Of a stretch of DNA of 64,000 nucleotides, positions 39,454 through 49,191 are shown in pieces. The notes beneath the pieces are model-generated. The model did not search any database. It had not been told where the DNA came from and was given only the letters and a program-made list of their open reading frames with translations. This DNA is from Aromatoleum toluclasticum ATCC 700605. GTDB lineage: Bacteria; Pseudomonadota; Gammaproteobacteria; Burkholderiales; Rhodocyclaceae. Every line of letters starts with the position of its first letter. Positions within the stretch are counted from its first letter, which is position 1. The DNA lies in assembly GCF_000378245.1 (NCBI RefSeq), contig NZ_KB899492.1, positions 124,001 through 188,000 on the forward strand. Reading direction: 5' to 3'. Both the position numbers and the translations under genes were made by a program.

Positions 39454-40011
39454 ATGTCCGTCGATCTGGACGAAATCGTCCGCGTGCGCGAGGAGGCCGA
39501 CTGCCTGGCCGACGGCGCGACCGTGAATGCGGCACTGGACCGCATGGCCGCGGAAATCACCGCACGGATGGCGGACAAGAATCCGCTCGTCTACGTGGTG
39601 ATGAACGGCGGCATGATCCTGGCCGGACAGATCCTGCCGCGCCTGCCCTTCCCGCTCGAGCTCGCTTACCTGCACGCCACGCGCTACGGCCACGCGCTGA
39701 AGGGCGCAGACCTCGACTGGCGCATGCGACCGACGCAGGACCTGCGCGGACGCGCGGTGCTGGTGCTCGACGACATCCTCGACGAGGGCCACACGCTGCA
39801 CTTGATCCTCGAATACCTGAAGGGCGAAGGCGCCGCGGAAGTGCGCTCGGCGGTGCTCACCCACAAAGTGCACGAACGCAAGGCCTATCCGGGCATGCGC
39901 GCGGACTTCACCGGGCTCGACGTCGCCGACCGCTTCCTGTTCGGCTGCGGCATGGATTACAAGGGCTACTGGCGCAACGCGCCGGGCATCTACGCGGTGA
40001 AGGGACTCTGA
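39454..40011 (+). CDS. hpt: Hypoxanthine-guanine phosphoribosyltransferase
   Basis: This 185-residue protein salvages hypoxanthine and guanine with PRPP to form IMP and GMP. It shows VYVVMNGGMILAGQILPRL in the first half, the PRPP motif VLVLDDILDEGHTLHLILEY, and FLFGCGMDYKGYWRNAPGIY near the C-terminus, a purine-site pattern. The ATG has a good CAGGAGA Shine-Dalgarno. A DUF1840 gene follows after 11 bp and is probably co-transcribed. Confidence 0.88.
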   Translation: MSVDLDEIVRVREEADCLADGATVNAALDRMAAEITARMADKNPLVYVVMNGGMILAGQILPRLPFPLELAYLHATRYGHALKGADLDWRMRPTQDLRGRAVLVLDDILDEGHTLHLILEYLKGEGAAEVRSAVLTHKVHERKAYPGMRADFTGLDVADRFLFGCGMDYKGYWRNAPGIYAVKGL

Positions 40012-40022
40012 GGAACAGGACG

Positions 40023-40364
40023 ATGCTGATCACCTTCAAGTCGGCCGCGGGCGCCGATGTCATCATGTTCGGCGAGATCGCGAAGCGGCTCGTCGCGATC
40101 CTCGGCAAGGATCCGCAGGACGGCAAGGGCATCGTCACCGTCGAACAGCTGCCAGACGCGATCGCGCGCCTGCGTGCGGCGATCGACGAGGACAAGGCGC
40201 GCCAGGCCGGCCACCCGCAGGACGAGGACGAGGACGAGGACGACCCCGATCCCGAGCGCCACGGCATGGCCGCGCCGGTGAGTCTCGCGCAGCGCGCATG
40301 GCCGCTGCTGGATCTGCTGCAGCTGTCGCAGAAGGACGGCGTGCCGGTGGTGTGGGGCGTGTAA
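40023..40364 (+). CDS. DUF1840 family protein
   Basis: This 113-residue soluble protein starts with MLITFKSAAGADVIMFGEIA. It has an acidic run (DEDEDEDDPDPE) encoded by a tandem GACGAG repeat around 40221-40243. It ends SLAQRAWPLLDLLQLSQKDG, the conserved C-terminal block of DUF1840, a small betaproteobacterial family of unknown function. It converges on the monooxygenase gene with a 24-bp gap. Confidence 0.85.
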   Translation: MLITFKSAAGADVIMFGEIAKRLVAILGKDPQDGKGIVTVEQLPDAIARLRAAIDEDKARQAGHPQDEDEDEDDPDPERHGMAAPVSLAQRAWPLLDLLQLSQKDGVPVVWGV

Positions 40365-40388
40365 ACGCACTGCGCGGCGTGCGCTCCT

Positions 40389-42065
40389 TCAGGCGTTGCA
40401 GGTGGCGCGGGCGAGCGCGGCGCGCACCTTCGCGAGGTCGAAGCTGCGCCAGCGCGCAGCGACATGCTGGTCGGGGCGGATCAGGTAGCTCGTGCCGGGC
40501 TTGAGGTCGTAGCGTTCGCGGATGCGGCCTTTCGCGTCGATCAGCGTTTTCACGCCCGCGGGCGCCTTGCCACGTTCGGCGACGACCAGCACTTCGACGG
40601 GAATCGTGCCCTCCGCGAGCGCGGCGAAGGCATCGGCCGTCGCGGCATCGACGTCGCCCGCATCGGGCGTGCCGTACAGCAGCCGGAAGCGGTTGCCGGC
40701 AGCCTGCAGCAGCCATTGCTCGCCGCTCGCCGTTTCGATCGGCGCGTCGTCCATCGGCGCGCCGGGCACCATGTTGCCGGCGAAGACTTCCACGTCGGGC
40801 GTGTTGAGGGACGACTCGACGAGGAAGCTCGGCACCGACAGACGTCCCGAATTCACCAGCGCACGCGCGAACGGGTAGTCCTTCGCCAGCCCCAGCACGG
40901 CATTGCGGAAGGTCCGGCTGGTCGCACTCTTGGGGGTGATGAAATCGGTCGAGCGCGTCGAGTTCATGAGATTCTCGTCGGCCGCGGCGACGCGCTCCCC
41001 GGAATAGGTGTCGAGCAGGCGCTCGGGCGCCTTGCCGTCCAGCACCAGCCCGAGCTTCCACACGAGGTTGTCGGTGTCCTGGATGCCGGAGTTCGCGCCG
41101 CGCGCGCCGAAGGGCGAGACCTGGTGCGCGGCGTCACCCGTGAACAGCAATCGCCCGTGGCGGAATTCGTGCATGCGGCGGCACTGGAAGGTGTACACGC
41201 TGACCCATTCCAGTTCGAACTCCCTGTCGTCGCCGAGCATTGCCTTGATGCGCGGGATCACCTTCTCGGGCTTCTTTTCCTCCTCCGGATCGACGTTCCA
41301 GCCAAGCTGGAAGTCGATGCGCCACACGTTGTCGGCCTGACGGTGCAGCAGCACCGACTGGTTCGGGTGGAAGGGCGGGTCGAACCAGAACCAGCGCTCG
41401 GTGGGGTAGTCCGCCTTCATCACGACGTCGGCGATCAGGAAGCGGTCCATGAAGATCCTGCCCTCGATGTCCAGCCCCATCATGTGGCGGATCGGGCTCC
41501 TCGAACCGTCGGCGACCACCACCCAGCCGGTGTCGATCGAATACACCCCGTCGGCCGTCTCGACGCGCAGCGCGACGCGCTCGCCGTGGTCGGTGACCGC
41601 GATCACGTTGTTCTTCCAGCGCAGGTCGATGTTCGGCAGCGACTGCGCGCGGCGCACGAGGTATTCCTCGAGGTAGTACTGCTGCAGGTTGATCATGCCC
41701 GGGCGGTGATGGTCGGGCTCGGGGCACAGGTTGAAGTTGAACACTTCCTCCTCGCGGAAGAAGGTGCGGCCGACGTTCCACGACACGCCCTTCTGCACCA
41801 TCTCCTCGGCGCAGCCGAGGCGGTCCAGCACTTCCAGCGTGCGCTTCGCGTAGCACACGCCGCGCGAGCCGATCGATACCGTGTCGTCGTTGTCGAGCAG
41901 CACGACGGGCACGCCATGGATCGCCAGGTCGATCGCCGCGGTCAGGCCGACCGGCCCGGCGCCGACGACCACGACCGGATAGCGCCCCTCGCTCCCCGCT
42001 CGCCCCGCGGCGAGCTCCGACGGGCGCCGGTATTCGAACTTCGGGTACTGGTAGGTGCTCAGCAC
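40389..42065 (-). CDS. FAD-dependent aromatic monooxygenase (MhpA/PheA-type hydroxylase)
   Basis: This 558-residue flavoprotein has the GxGxxG dinucleotide motif VVVVGAGPVGLTAAIDLA (near 29-46). It also has the second flavin motif LLFTGDAAHQVSPFGARGAN and a C-terminal thioredoxin-like domain (LIRPDQHVAARWRSF). It resembles MhpA-type 3-hydroxyphenylpropionate and related phenolic hydroxylases. A GTG at 42065 is chosen: a GGAGGAGG Shine-Dalgarno lies 5 bases upstream, whereas the in-frame ATGs at 42110 and 42119 have none so good. The divergent IclR gene is its likely regulator. The aromatic substrate is unknown. Confidence 0.85.
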   Translation of the reverse strand: MLSTYQYPKFEYRRPSELAAGRAGSEGRYPVVVVGAGPVGLTAAIDLAIHGVPVVLLDNDDTVSIGSRGVCYAKRTLEVLDRLGCAEEMVQKGVSWNVGRTFFREEEVFNFNLCPEPDHHRPGMINLQQYYLEEYLVRRAQSLPNIDLRWKNNVIAVTDHGERVALRVETADGVYSIDTGWVVVADGSRSPIRHMMGLDIEGRIFMDRFLIADVVMKADYPTERWFWFDPPFHPNQSVLLHRQADNVWRIDFQLGWNVDPEEEKKPEKVIPRIKAMLGDDREFELEWVSVYTFQCRRMHEFRHGRLLFTGDAAHQVSPFGARGANSGIQDTDNLVWKLGLVLDGKAPERLLDTYSGERVAAADENLMNSTRSTDFITPKSATSRTFRNAVLGLAKDYPFARALVNSGRLSVPSFLVESSLNTPDVEVFAGNMVPGAPMDDAPIETASGEQWLLQAAGNRFRLLYGTPDAGDVDAATADAFAALAEGTIPVEVLVVAERGKAPAGVKTLIDAKGRIRERYDLKPGTSYLIRPDQHVAARWRSFDLAKVRAALARATCNA

Positions 42066-42176
42066 GGGTGCCTCCTCCTTCCTGTCGTACTTGCCGACGC
42101 CGCCTTCCATCAGGCGCATCACCAGCCGCCGTTCGGCCCGGCCGGCGCTGTGCATGTCGCATGATGATGCGGTTTC

Positions 42177-42223
42177 ATGCCAGCCCGCAATTTGTTGATC
42201 GTCAATGCATTCGCTACCATTGA
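42177..42223. promoter_or_regulatory. Divergent promoter/operator between monooxygenase and IclR regulator
   Basis: A 6-bp inverted repeat TCAATG-N10-CATTGA (42202-42207 and 42218-42223) overlaps two candidate promoters. One faces the monooxygenase on the minus strand (TTGACG at 42205-42200, 17 bp, TGGCAT at 42182-42177). The other faces the regulator (TTGTTG at 42193-42198, 16 bp, TACCAT at 42215-42220). The repeat is a plausible IclR operator. Confidence 0.45.
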
Positions 42224-42271
42224 ATTCCTGCCGCGTCCGGTACGCCGTACAACGGCCAAGATTTGCGCCCC

Positions 42272-43078
42272 ATGGGAGATAAGACCTTGAACCACGATCT
42301 CGGTGCCGAGCGTCCCGGCGAACGGGGCAACGACCGCCGCGGCATCCAGTCGATCGAAGTCGGCGGCGCGCTGCTGCAGGCGCTGGTGCGCGAGGGCGCA
42401 CCAATGATCCTCAAAGATCTGGCGCGCGAAGCGGGCATGCCGCCGGCCAAGGCCCACCCCTACCTCGTCAGCTTCGGCAAGCTCGGCCTGATCGAGCAGG
42501 ATCCGCTCACCGGCCGCTACGGCTTGGGCGCCTTCGCGCTGCAAATGGGCCTGACGGCGCTGCACGGCCTCAACCCGCTGCGCGTCGCCGCCCCCGAAGC
42601 GGCGCGGCTGTCCGACGAGATCCAGCAGAACGTCGCGATCGCCGTCTGGGGCAACCAGGGGCCGACCATCGTCAGCATCGAGGAATGCAGCCGCCAGGTG
42701 CATGTGAACATGCGTGTCGGCACCGTGATGGACCTCCTCAACTCGGCCACCGGCCGCACCTTCGCCGCCTTCCTGCCGGCGCGCATGACGACCGCCCTCA
42801 TCGCGGACGAATTCGCCCGTCAGGCCCTCACGCGCGAACAGCTCGAGTCCGAGTTCGCCGAGATCCGCCGCGAGCGCCTCGCCCGCGCCCTCGGCAAGCC
42901 GATCCCCGGCATCAACGCCTTCACCGCCCCGGTCTTCGACCACACCGGCCATCTCGCGCTGGCGATCACCGCCATGGGCCCCAGCAGCAGCTTCGACCCC
43001 GACTGGAACGGATCGATCGCGAGGAAACTGCGCACGTGCGCGGAGGCGATTTCGGCGCGGCTGGGGAAGACGGGCTGA
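42272..43078 (+). CDS. IclR family transcriptional regulator
   Basis: This 268-residue regulator has the N-terminal winged helix (QSIEVGGALLQALV, then LKDLAREAGMPPAKAHPYLV, about 30-80). The IclR effector domain includes TGRTFAAFLPA and INAFTAPVFDHTGHLALAI. It is divergent from the monooxygenase gene, with an inverted repeat between them. It therefore probably controls that gene in response to an aromatic or related acid. The ATG at 42272 is used; no strong Shine-Dalgarno is visible. Confidence 0.9.
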   Translation: MGDKTLNHDLGAERPGERGNDRRGIQSIEVGGALLQALVREGAPMILKDLAREAGMPPAKAHPYLVSFGKLGLIEQDPLTGRYGLGAFALQMGLTALHGLNPLRVAAPEAARLSDEIQQNVAIAVWGNQGPTIVSIEECSRQVHVNMRVGTVMDLLNSATGRTFAAFLPARMTTALIADEFARQALTREQLESEFAEIRRERLARALGKPIPGINAFTAPVFDHTGHLALAITAMGPSSSFDPDWNGSIARKLRTCAEAISARLGKTG

Positions 43079-43200
43079 TCAAGGAAGGCGGGCCGGAGCG
43101 GCATCCGGGCGAGGTGCAGCCCCGGCTCAGTGGCGGAATCGGAACTGCGGCCGACCGCCCGGGGGCGCGGCGACAAGCGCGCGCCGACCGATCGGACGGC

Positions 43201-43223
43201 CCGCCCGACGGAGTTTCGGGCGG
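43201..43223 (-). terminator. Hairpin directly after cheB
   Basis: CCGCCCGA (43201-43208) and TCGGGCGG (43216-43223) form an 8-bp perfect stem 1 bp past the cheB stop codon, at the 3' end of the chemotaxis operon. No T-run follows on the minus strand, so it may act as an mRNA-stabilising end or an imperfect terminator. Confidence 0.4.
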
Positions 43224-43224
43224 T

Positions 43225-44286
43225 TCAGGAAGCAGGCTCGCGCAGCAGCGTTAGCAGATGCTGGGCGATGCCCGCCGGTGCCGCGATGCTGTCGACACTG
43301 CCGGTGGCAATGGCCGCCTTTGGCATGCCGAACACCACGCACGACGCCTCGCTCTGGGCGAAGTTGCAGGCCCCGGCGCGCTTGAGCGCACGGATGCCCT
43401 CGGCGCCGTCCGCACCCATACCCGTGAGGATGACCCCGACCGCATCGCGGCCGGCACTGGCAGCCGCCGCGTGGAAGAGCACGTCCACCGACGGGCGATG
43501 GCGATTGACCGGATCGGCCTGGCTCAGCCGGATCACGTAGCCCGCGCCGGCGCGCTCGACCAGCATGTGCGAATGGCCGGGGGCGATGTAGGCGTGTCCG
43601 GGCAGGGCGCGCTCCCCGTCCTGCGCTTCCTTGACGCGGATCCGGCAGATTTCGTCCATGCGCTCGGCGAACATGGCGGTGAAGAGTTCCGGCATGTGCT
43701 GCACGACGAGGATGGGAGGGGCGTCGGCCGGCATGTGCACCAGCACATCCCGCACCGCGTCGACGCCCCCGGTGGAGGCGCCGATGACGATCAGCCGGCC
43801 CTTGGTCCGCACGCCGGGGATGCGGCCGGTCAAGCCGGCGGCCACCTCGGCGCGCCGCCCGGGCGGCAGGCGCAGCCGCGCGCACGCAGCGGCGCGGATC
43901 TTGTCCGCAACCTCCTCGCCGAAGGCGGCGAGCGCCAGGGCGTCGTGGCCGGCCGGCTTGGTGACGAAGTCCACCGCGCCGAGCTCTAGGGCCCGCAAGG
44001 TCACGTCCGCGTGCTCCTTGACCAGCGAGGACACCATGATCACCGGCATCGGGCGCAGGCACATCAGTTTCTCGAGGAAGGTGATGCCGTCCATGCGTGG
44101 CATCGTCACGTCCAGCGTCAGCACGCGCGGATTCAGCGCCTTGATCTTTTCGCGCGCGACGTAGGGATCGCCGGCTGCGCCAACGACGCGCAGATCGGCC
44201 TGCGCATTGATGATCTCGGCCAGCATTCCGCGCATCACCGCAGAGTCGTCAACCACCAGCACGTCGATCGGCGCGGCGGTCTTCAT
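43225..44286 (-). CDS. cheB: Chemotaxis protein-glutamate methylesterase/deamidase CheB
   Basis: CheB removes methyl groups from, and deamidates, chemoreceptors when phosphorylated by CheA. The 353-residue protein has a receiver domain (D13, D14, phospho-site D59 in LTLDVTMPRMDG, K110). Its methylesterase domain has the catalytic triad S171 (GASTGG), H197 (VVQHMP) and D293 (GMGADG). The ATG overlaps the cheD stop codon by 1 bp (TGATG). It is the last gene of the operon. Confidence 0.96.
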   Translation of the reverse strand: MKTAAPIDVLVVDDSAVMRGMLAEIINAQADLRVVGAAGDPYVAREKIKALNPRVLTLDVTMPRMDGITFLEKLMCLRPMPVIMVSSLVKEHADVTLRALELGAVDFVTKPAGHDALALAAFGEEVADKIRAAACARLRLPPGRRAEVAAGLTGRIPGVRTKGRLIVIGASTGGVDAVRDVLVHMPADAPPILVVQHMPELFTAMFAERMDEICRIRVKEAQDGERALPGHAYIAPGHSHMLVERAGAGYVIRLSQADPVNRHRPSVDVLFHAAAASAGRDAVGVILTGMGADGAEGIRALKRAGACNFAQSEASCVVFGMPKAAIATGSVDSIAAPAGIAQHLLTLLREPAS

Positions 44287-44921
44287 CAGAACAGATCCAC
44301 TTCGCCGCCCATCCGCGACACGCCCAGGCGCCGGGCGTGGCGATCCTCGCGTGCGATGACGGTCTCCTGGTCGGCGCTGCGCAGCTCCTTCAGCAGCACG
44401 CGCCCGGTCTGGGTGAAGAAATACAGCTTGCGCGGCAGCACGCCCCCCAGATCGCTGGCGACCACGGCGATACGCTCGCGCCGCAGGTAGGCGAGTGCGA
44501 ACGCGGCGTTGCGCCGGCCGATGTCGGTCACCCCCTGAAGGACGCGCGCGCCGCCGAACACCTTGGCGAGCAGGCGATATCGCTCGGCGCCGAGGCCCAG
44601 CAGGCGGTTGATCAGGACCTCCATGGCATAGGCGCCGTAGCGCGCCGACGGGCTCAGCTGCCGTCCGGGGTCGCCGCCGCATTCGGGCAGCATGAAGTGG
44701 TTCATGCCGCCGATGCGCGCGACGGGATCGTAGATACAGGCCGACACACACGAACCCAGCACCGTGACGACCGCCAGATCACGACCCGAAACGTAATAGC
44801 CGCCCGGGCCGATCTTGGCCGCGAGACGGTTGAACTCGCGATCCAGGTACAGATCGGCAGCGTCCGAGGCGAGCGCTCCGCGCTGCGGTTCGGCAAAACC
44901 GGTGCCCGGGGCCATCGACAT
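44286..44921 (-). CDS. cheD: Chemoreceptor glutamine deamidase CheD
   Basis: CheD deamidates specific glutamines of chemoreceptors. The 211-residue protein has the catalytic cysteine in TVLGSCVSACIYDP and the histidine in GGMNHFMLPE, followed by YAMEVLINRLLGLGA and the conserved GRRNAAFALAYL. The stop codon overlaps the cheB start. The MCP gene lies 71 bp upstream. In most clusters of this type cheR stands between mcp and cheD; here it is missing. Confidence 0.95.
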   Translation of the reverse strand: MSMAPGTGFAEPQRGALASDAADLYLDREFNRLAAKIGPGGYYVSGRDLAVVTVLGSCVSACIYDPVARIGGMNHFMLPECGGDPGRQLSPSARYGAYAMEVLINRLLGLGAERYRLLAKVFGGARVLQGVTDIGRRNAAFALAYLRRERIAVVASDLGGVLPRKLYFFTQTGRVLLKELRSADQETVIAREDRHARRLGVSRMGGEVDLF

Positions 44922-44992
44922 CCCTCACTCGCCACCGGGGACGGGCCGCCCGCCCGCGGCGGGCCGAACCGGACGGGCGGATTGCATGGTGC

Positions 44993-46669
44993 CTAGAACT
45001 CCTTCCAGTCCTCGCCGCCGGCGCCCGCCATCGCCAGCCGCCCGACCGGCATGTGCGGGGCCCGCCGCTCCGCCGCAGGGCTCCAGTCCGGCGCGCGCCA
45101 CGCACCGGGCTCGGCGGCGCGATCGCTGCCATCGTCGAGCTTGAAGCGGCGCACCATCTCGGCGAGGCGCAAGGCCTGGTCCTGCAAGGATTCACCCGCC
45201 GCAGCCGACTCCTCCACCAGGGCGGCGTTCTGCTGGGTGACCTTGTCCATCTGGCTCATCGCCTGATTCATCTGCTCCATCCCGGCCAGCTGGTGTTTGG
45301 AGGCGACCGCGATCTCGTCCATGATCTGGACCACCTGCTGGATGCCGGTGAGCACTTCCAGCATGGTCTTCCCGGCCGCATCCACCATCACGTTGCCGGC
45401 CGCGACCTTTTCCACCGAGTCGCCGATCAGGGTCTTGATCTCCTTGGCCGCCTCGGCGCAGAGCTTGGCGAGATTGCGCACCTCGCCGGCCACCACCGCG
45501 AAGCCACGACCCTGCTCGCCGGCGCGGGCCGCCTCGACCGCCGCATTCAGGGCCAGAATGTTGGTCTGGAAGGCGATGCCGTCGATGACGGCGATGATGT
45601 CGACGATCTTCTTCGAGCTGGCGTCGATCGAGCCCATGGTCTCCACCACCCGATCGACCATCGCGCCACCGCGGGTGGCCACGGCCGAGGCGTTGGCCGC
45701 GAGCCCGTTGGCGAGCTCGGCGTTTTCCGCGTTGCCCTTGGCGGTGGTGACGAACTCGGCGATGCTCGCCGCCGTCTGCTCGAGGCTCGACGCCTGCTCC
45801 TCGGTGCGTTGGGAGAGGTCGGTGTTGCCCGAAGCGATCTCCTCCGATGCGGTGGAAATGGTTTCGGTCCCGCCGCGCACCTCGCGCACGATGGTCTTGA
45901 GGTTCTCGTTCATGCGCTTGAGCGCGGCGAGCAGCATGCCCACCTCGTCCTGGGTGGTGACCTCGATGTTGCCGGTGAGATCGCCGTCGGCCACCCTGTT
46001 CGCCAGGTGCACCGCCTCTGCGATCGGGCGGGTGATCGAGCGCGCGAGCAGGTAGGCGAAGATCGCCGCGAAGGCCTCGAAGAGGAGCGTGAGGACGGCG
46101 AGCGCGACCAGTTGGCGGTCGACGGTGAGCCCGGCGTCGCCGGCAGCGGCATCCAGGCTTTCGACGTAGCCCGCGCCGAAGGCGCGCACCGCCTCCTCGT
46201 AGGCCAGGGCCGTCGTCGCGACCCGCTGGCGCAGTTCCCCCAGCGCCGCGCGATCGCCCCGCGGGCGGAACCCCGCCACGGCGTCGCGCGCGGCATCGTA
46301 AGCGGTGCGCGCATGGCCGACCTCGGCAAGCAGTCGCCGATGCTCACCGGTCAGGGGCAGCGCCTCGATGCGCGCCTGGATCGCGGCGATCTCGTCGTTC
46401 GCGTCCTTGGCCGCCACCGCCAGCCGGGCGGTGAGCGTCGCGTCGCCGCTGTGCGCGAGCGCGATTGCGCGCGCGCCGTTGGCGGTCACCAGCCCCTGCC
46501 ACTGGACGAGCGTGCGCTGGACGTCCACGCTGCCGTTGGCGCGATCAACCAACCCGCGCAGCGAGGCGACCTGCCAGACCTGAAGCGCCACCAGCAGCGC
46601 GACGCCGGCACCGGCCAGGAAGGCCACCAGCCAGATCTGGGTTTTTATCTTCAACCGGGTGAACTTCAT
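44993..46669 (-). CDS. Methyl-accepting chemotaxis protein with C-terminal DWKEF pentapeptide
   Basis: This 558-residue chemoreceptor has TM1 (about 12-34), a roughly 150-residue helical periplasmic sensor domain, TM2 (about 186-209) and HAMP (208-262). A signalling domain carries methylation helices ([16 protein letters not shown] at 288-303) and the conserved kinase-contact tip (363-390, [20 protein letters not shown]). The last five residues, DWKEF (554-558), fit the xWxxF CheR/CheB-docking pentapeptide, which few receptors carry. The ligand is unknown. It lies between cheW and cheD. Confidence 0.95.
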   Translation of the reverse strand: MKFTRLKIKTQIWLVAFLAGAGVALLVALQVWQVASLRGLVDRANGSVDVQRTLVQWQGLVTANGARAIALAHSGDATLTARLAVAAKDANDEIAAIQARIEALPLTGEHRRLLAEVGHARTAYDAARDAVAGFRPRGDRAALGELRQRVATTALAYEEAVRAFGAGYVESLDAAAGDAGLTVDRQLVALAVLTLLFEAFAAIFAYLLARSITRPIAEAVHLANRVADGDLTGNIEVTTQDEVGMLLAALKRMNENLKTIVREVRGGTETISTASEEIASGNTDLSQRTEEQASSLEQTAASIAEFVTTAKGNAENAELANGLAANASAVATRGGAMVDRVVETMGSIDASSKKIVDIIAVIDGIAFQTNILALNAAVEAARAGEQGRGFAVVAGEVRNLAKLCAEAAKEIKTLIGDSVEKVAAGNVMVDAAGKTMLEVLTGIQQVVQIMDEIAVASKHQLAGMEQMNQAMSQMDKVTQQNAALVEESAAAGESLQDQALRLAEMVRRFKLDDGSDRAAEPGAWRAPDWSPAAERRAPHMPVGRLAMAGAGGEDWKEF

Positions 46670-46703
46670 GCTTGCTGTGCTCCTGCCAATGATGGGATCC
46701 CGC

Positions 46704-47198
46704 TCACTGCCCGGCCTCGCCGGCCACCTCGTCCATGAGCGCCATGTCGCTGCTCGACATCAGCCGTTCGATGTCCACCAGAATCAACATGCGCTCGCCT
46801 TCCGTGCCGAGACCGAAGATGTAGTCCGTGTCCACCGCCGAGCTGAAGCTCGGCGCAGGCCGGATCAGCTCGGCGGCGAGCGCCACCACGTCGGACACGC
46901 CGTCCACCACGATGCCGACCAGGCGGCCGGCAAGGCGCAGGATGATCACGATGGTCGTGGCCCCGTAGGGCGGATGGGGCAGGCCGAACTTGATGCGCAG
47001 GTCGACGATCGGCACGATCTGGCCGCGCAGGTTGATCACCCCCTTGATGAAGGGCGGCGTATGCGCGATCTCGGTCACGGTGTCGTAGCCGCGAATCTCC
47101 TGGACCCGGAGAATGTCGATGCCATACTCCTCCTTGCCCAGGGTGAAGGTCAGGAATTCGCGCCGCACCGCCTCGGCGGCGGCTACCGGATAGTTCAT
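46704..47198 (-). CDS. cheW: Chemotaxis adaptor protein CheW
   Basis: CheW couples receptors to the kinase CheA. The 164-residue protein has the SH3-like CheW fold with [20 protein letters not shown], the receptor-contact stretch [20 protein letters not shown] and [10 protein letters not shown]. The ATG at 47198, with GAGGAG upstream, is preferred over a longer open frame that overlaps cheA. It lies 31 bp after cheA and 34 bp before the MCP gene. Confidence 0.95.
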   Translation of the reverse strand: MNYPVAAAEAVRREFLTFTLGKEEYGIDILRVQEIRGYDTVTEIAHTPPFIKGVINLRGQIVPIVDLRIKFGLPHPPYGATTIVIILRLAGRLVGIVVDGVSDVVALAAELIRPAPSFSSAVDTDYIFGLGTEGERMLILVDIERLMSSSDMALMDEVAGEAGQ

Positions 47199-47229
47199 CG
47201 ACTCAGGTCTCCTCGAACGGGATTGCCGC

Positions 47230-49191
47230 TCATCGCATGGCGGAGCGCACCAGGGCATTGACGTCCAGGATCAGTGCCACACGGCCATCGCCGAGGATGG
47301 TCGCCCCGGCGAAGTATTCGAACTTGCGGTAATGGGTCTCCAGGCTCTTGATCACCACCTGGTTCTGGCCCAGCAGGCCGTCCACCGGCAGGGCGACCCT
47401 GCGCCCGTCGGCCTCGAGCAGCAACAACAGCGCCGGTCCGGCGGCGTCGGTGCACGGACGGCCACGGATGGGGTCGGCACCGGCCACTGGCACGTAGTCG
47501 CCGCGCACGTCCACGACCCGGCCGTGCCCCGCGATCGTCCTCACCTCGCCCTCGCGGGGGGTCAGGCATTCGACGATGAAGCGCATCGGCACGATGTAGG
47601 TTTCATGGCCCACGGCGACCGACATGCCGTCGACGATCGCCAGGGTCAGCGGCAGGCGGATGATGAAGGCAGTGCCCGCGCCGGGGGTGGATTCCACCCG
47701 CAGGCTCCCGCCCAGCTCGTCGATGTTGCGCCGGACCACGTCCAGGCCCACGCCGCGCCCCGACAGGTCGCTCACCGCGTCGGCGGTGCTGAAGCCGGGC
47801 AGGAAGATGAACTGCGTGGCCCGCTCGCCATCAAACTCCTCGTCGGCACCGATCAGCCCATGGTCGATCGCGTTCGCGCGCACCTTGTCCCGATCGATGC
47901 CGCGTCCATCGTCGCGCACCTCGATCTCGATGTTCCCGCTCACGTGCTCGGCGTGGAGCGTGAGCACGGCGGTGGCGGGCTTGCCCGCGCGCGTCCGTTC
48001 GGCCGGCGGCTCGATGCCGTGGTCGAGGGCGTTGCGCACGAGATGGGTGAGCGGATCGATGAGCCGCTCGATCACCGTCTTGTCGAGCTCGCTCTGCTCG
48101 CCGGAGATCTGCAGGCGGACCTGTTTGCCCAGTTGCTGGGAGACGTCCCGGACCAGGCGCGCGAAGCGGCCGAAGGCGAAGCTCACCGGCAGCATGCGGA
48201 TGCCCATCACGCCGCGCTGGAGTTCGCGGGTGTTGCGCTCTAGCTGGCTCACGGCCGCCTTCAGGCGCGCGAGGCGGCCCATGTCGAAGCCGGCTGTCAG
48301 CTGCTTGAGCATGGTTTGGGTGATGACCAGCTCACCGACCAGGTCCACCAGCTCGTCGGCCTTCTCGGCGCTCACGTGCAGGCTGCCGGTACGCACGGCG
48401 GTCACCGGCTCGGGCTCGTCGCCGGCTTGCGGCGCGCTGGCCGATGGCGGGGCCGGCGCGCCAGCGTCGCACCCCATCGGGGCAAGCTCGTCGATGCACA
48501 CCTCACAGCACGTGCTCACCCAGTCGAGAATGTCCTCGATCTCCGCGCGCGCGGCGTCGGTGCTGAGCGCCAGCTCCCACGCCAGGTAGCACTGCTCCGG
48601 GTCGAAGGCGGCGAACTCGGGCACGGCCGCGGCGTCGACCTGAACCTCCACTGCGCCGAGGGCGGCCAGCGCACGAACGAGGCGCAAGGGGTCGTTGCCG
48701 CTGTGGAAGAAGTCGCGATGGGGGCGGAACGCGATGCGAAAGCACTTGTCCCCCGCTTGCACGGGTGCGGACGTCATCACCACGGCGGGCGCCGGGGGCG
48801 CCTCGCGCAGCCAGCCCAGCAGCCGCTCGCGCAGCGCGTCGGCGCGTGCCGCGTCGGGGGCGGTACCGTTCTCGGCTGCGCGCAGCAGGGCGCGCAGGCA
48901 ATCGACCGAGGCCAGCACGGCGTCGATCATCTCCGCATCGGGCTCGTGCCGCCCCCTGCGGACCTCGTCGAGCAGGGTCTCCACCTCGTGCGCGAAGCCG
49001 GCGACGGCGTCGAAGCCGAGGCTGCCGGCGGTGCCCTTGATCGAGTGCACCGCGCGGAAGATCTCGTTCAGCCGCTCCGGCTCCCGGCTGCCCTGCTCGA
49101 TGTGCAGCAGGGCGTCCTCCATGACGCACAGACCCTCGGCACTTTCTGCGAAGAAGACGGCGTTGAACTGCGTCAGGTCAATGGTTGACAT
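47230..49191 (-). CDS. cheA: Chemotaxis histidine kinase CheA
   Basis: CheA autophosphorylates and passes phosphate to CheY and CheB. The 653-residue protein has the P1 HPt domain with phospho-histidine H49 ([14 protein letters not shown]) and a P2-like domain around 140-230 ([20 protein letters not shown]). The P3 dimerisation helices follow ([19 protein letters not shown]). P4 has N-box [12 protein letters not shown] and G1 DDGRGID, and the C-terminus is a CheW-like P5. Its start overlaps the upstream cheY-like gene by 14 bp. All catalytic motifs look intact. Confidence 0.96.
   Translation of the reverse strand: MSTIDLTQFNAVFFAESAEGLCVMEDALLHIEQGSREPERLNEIFRAVHSIKGTAGSLGFDAVAGFAHEVETLLDEVRRGRHEPDAEMIDAVLASVDCLRALLRAAENGTAPDAARADALRERLLGWLREAPPAPAVVMTSAPVQAGDKCFRIAFRPHRDFFHSGNDPLRLVRALAALGAVEVQVDAAAVPEFAAFDPEQCYLAWELALSTDAARAEIEDILDWVSTCCEVCIDELAPMGCDAGAPAPPSASAPQAGDEPEPVTAVRTGSLHVSAEKADELVDLVGELVITQTMLKQLTAGFDMGRLARLKAAVSQLERNTRELQRGVMGIRMLPVSFAFGRFARLVRDVSQQLGKQVRLQISGEQSELDKTVIERLIDPLTHLVRNALDHGIEPPAERTRAGKPATAVLTLHAEHVSGNIEIEVRDDGRGIDRDKVRANAIDHGLIGADEEFDGERATQFIFLPGFSTADAVSDLSGRGVGLDVVRRNIDELGGSLRVESTPGAGTAFIIRLPLTLAIVDGMSVAVGHETYIVPMRFIVECLTPREGEVRTIAGHGRVVDVRGDYVPVAGADPIRGRPCTDAAGPALLLLLEADGRRVALPVDGLLGQNQVVIKSLETHYRKFEYFAGATILGDGRVALILDVNALVRSAMR

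Noticed and set aside
40221-40243. Tandem GACGAG repeat as a phase-variation tract
   Set aside because: The repeat unit is 6 bp, keeps the frame and encodes the acidic run of DUF1840; slippage would not switch the gene off.
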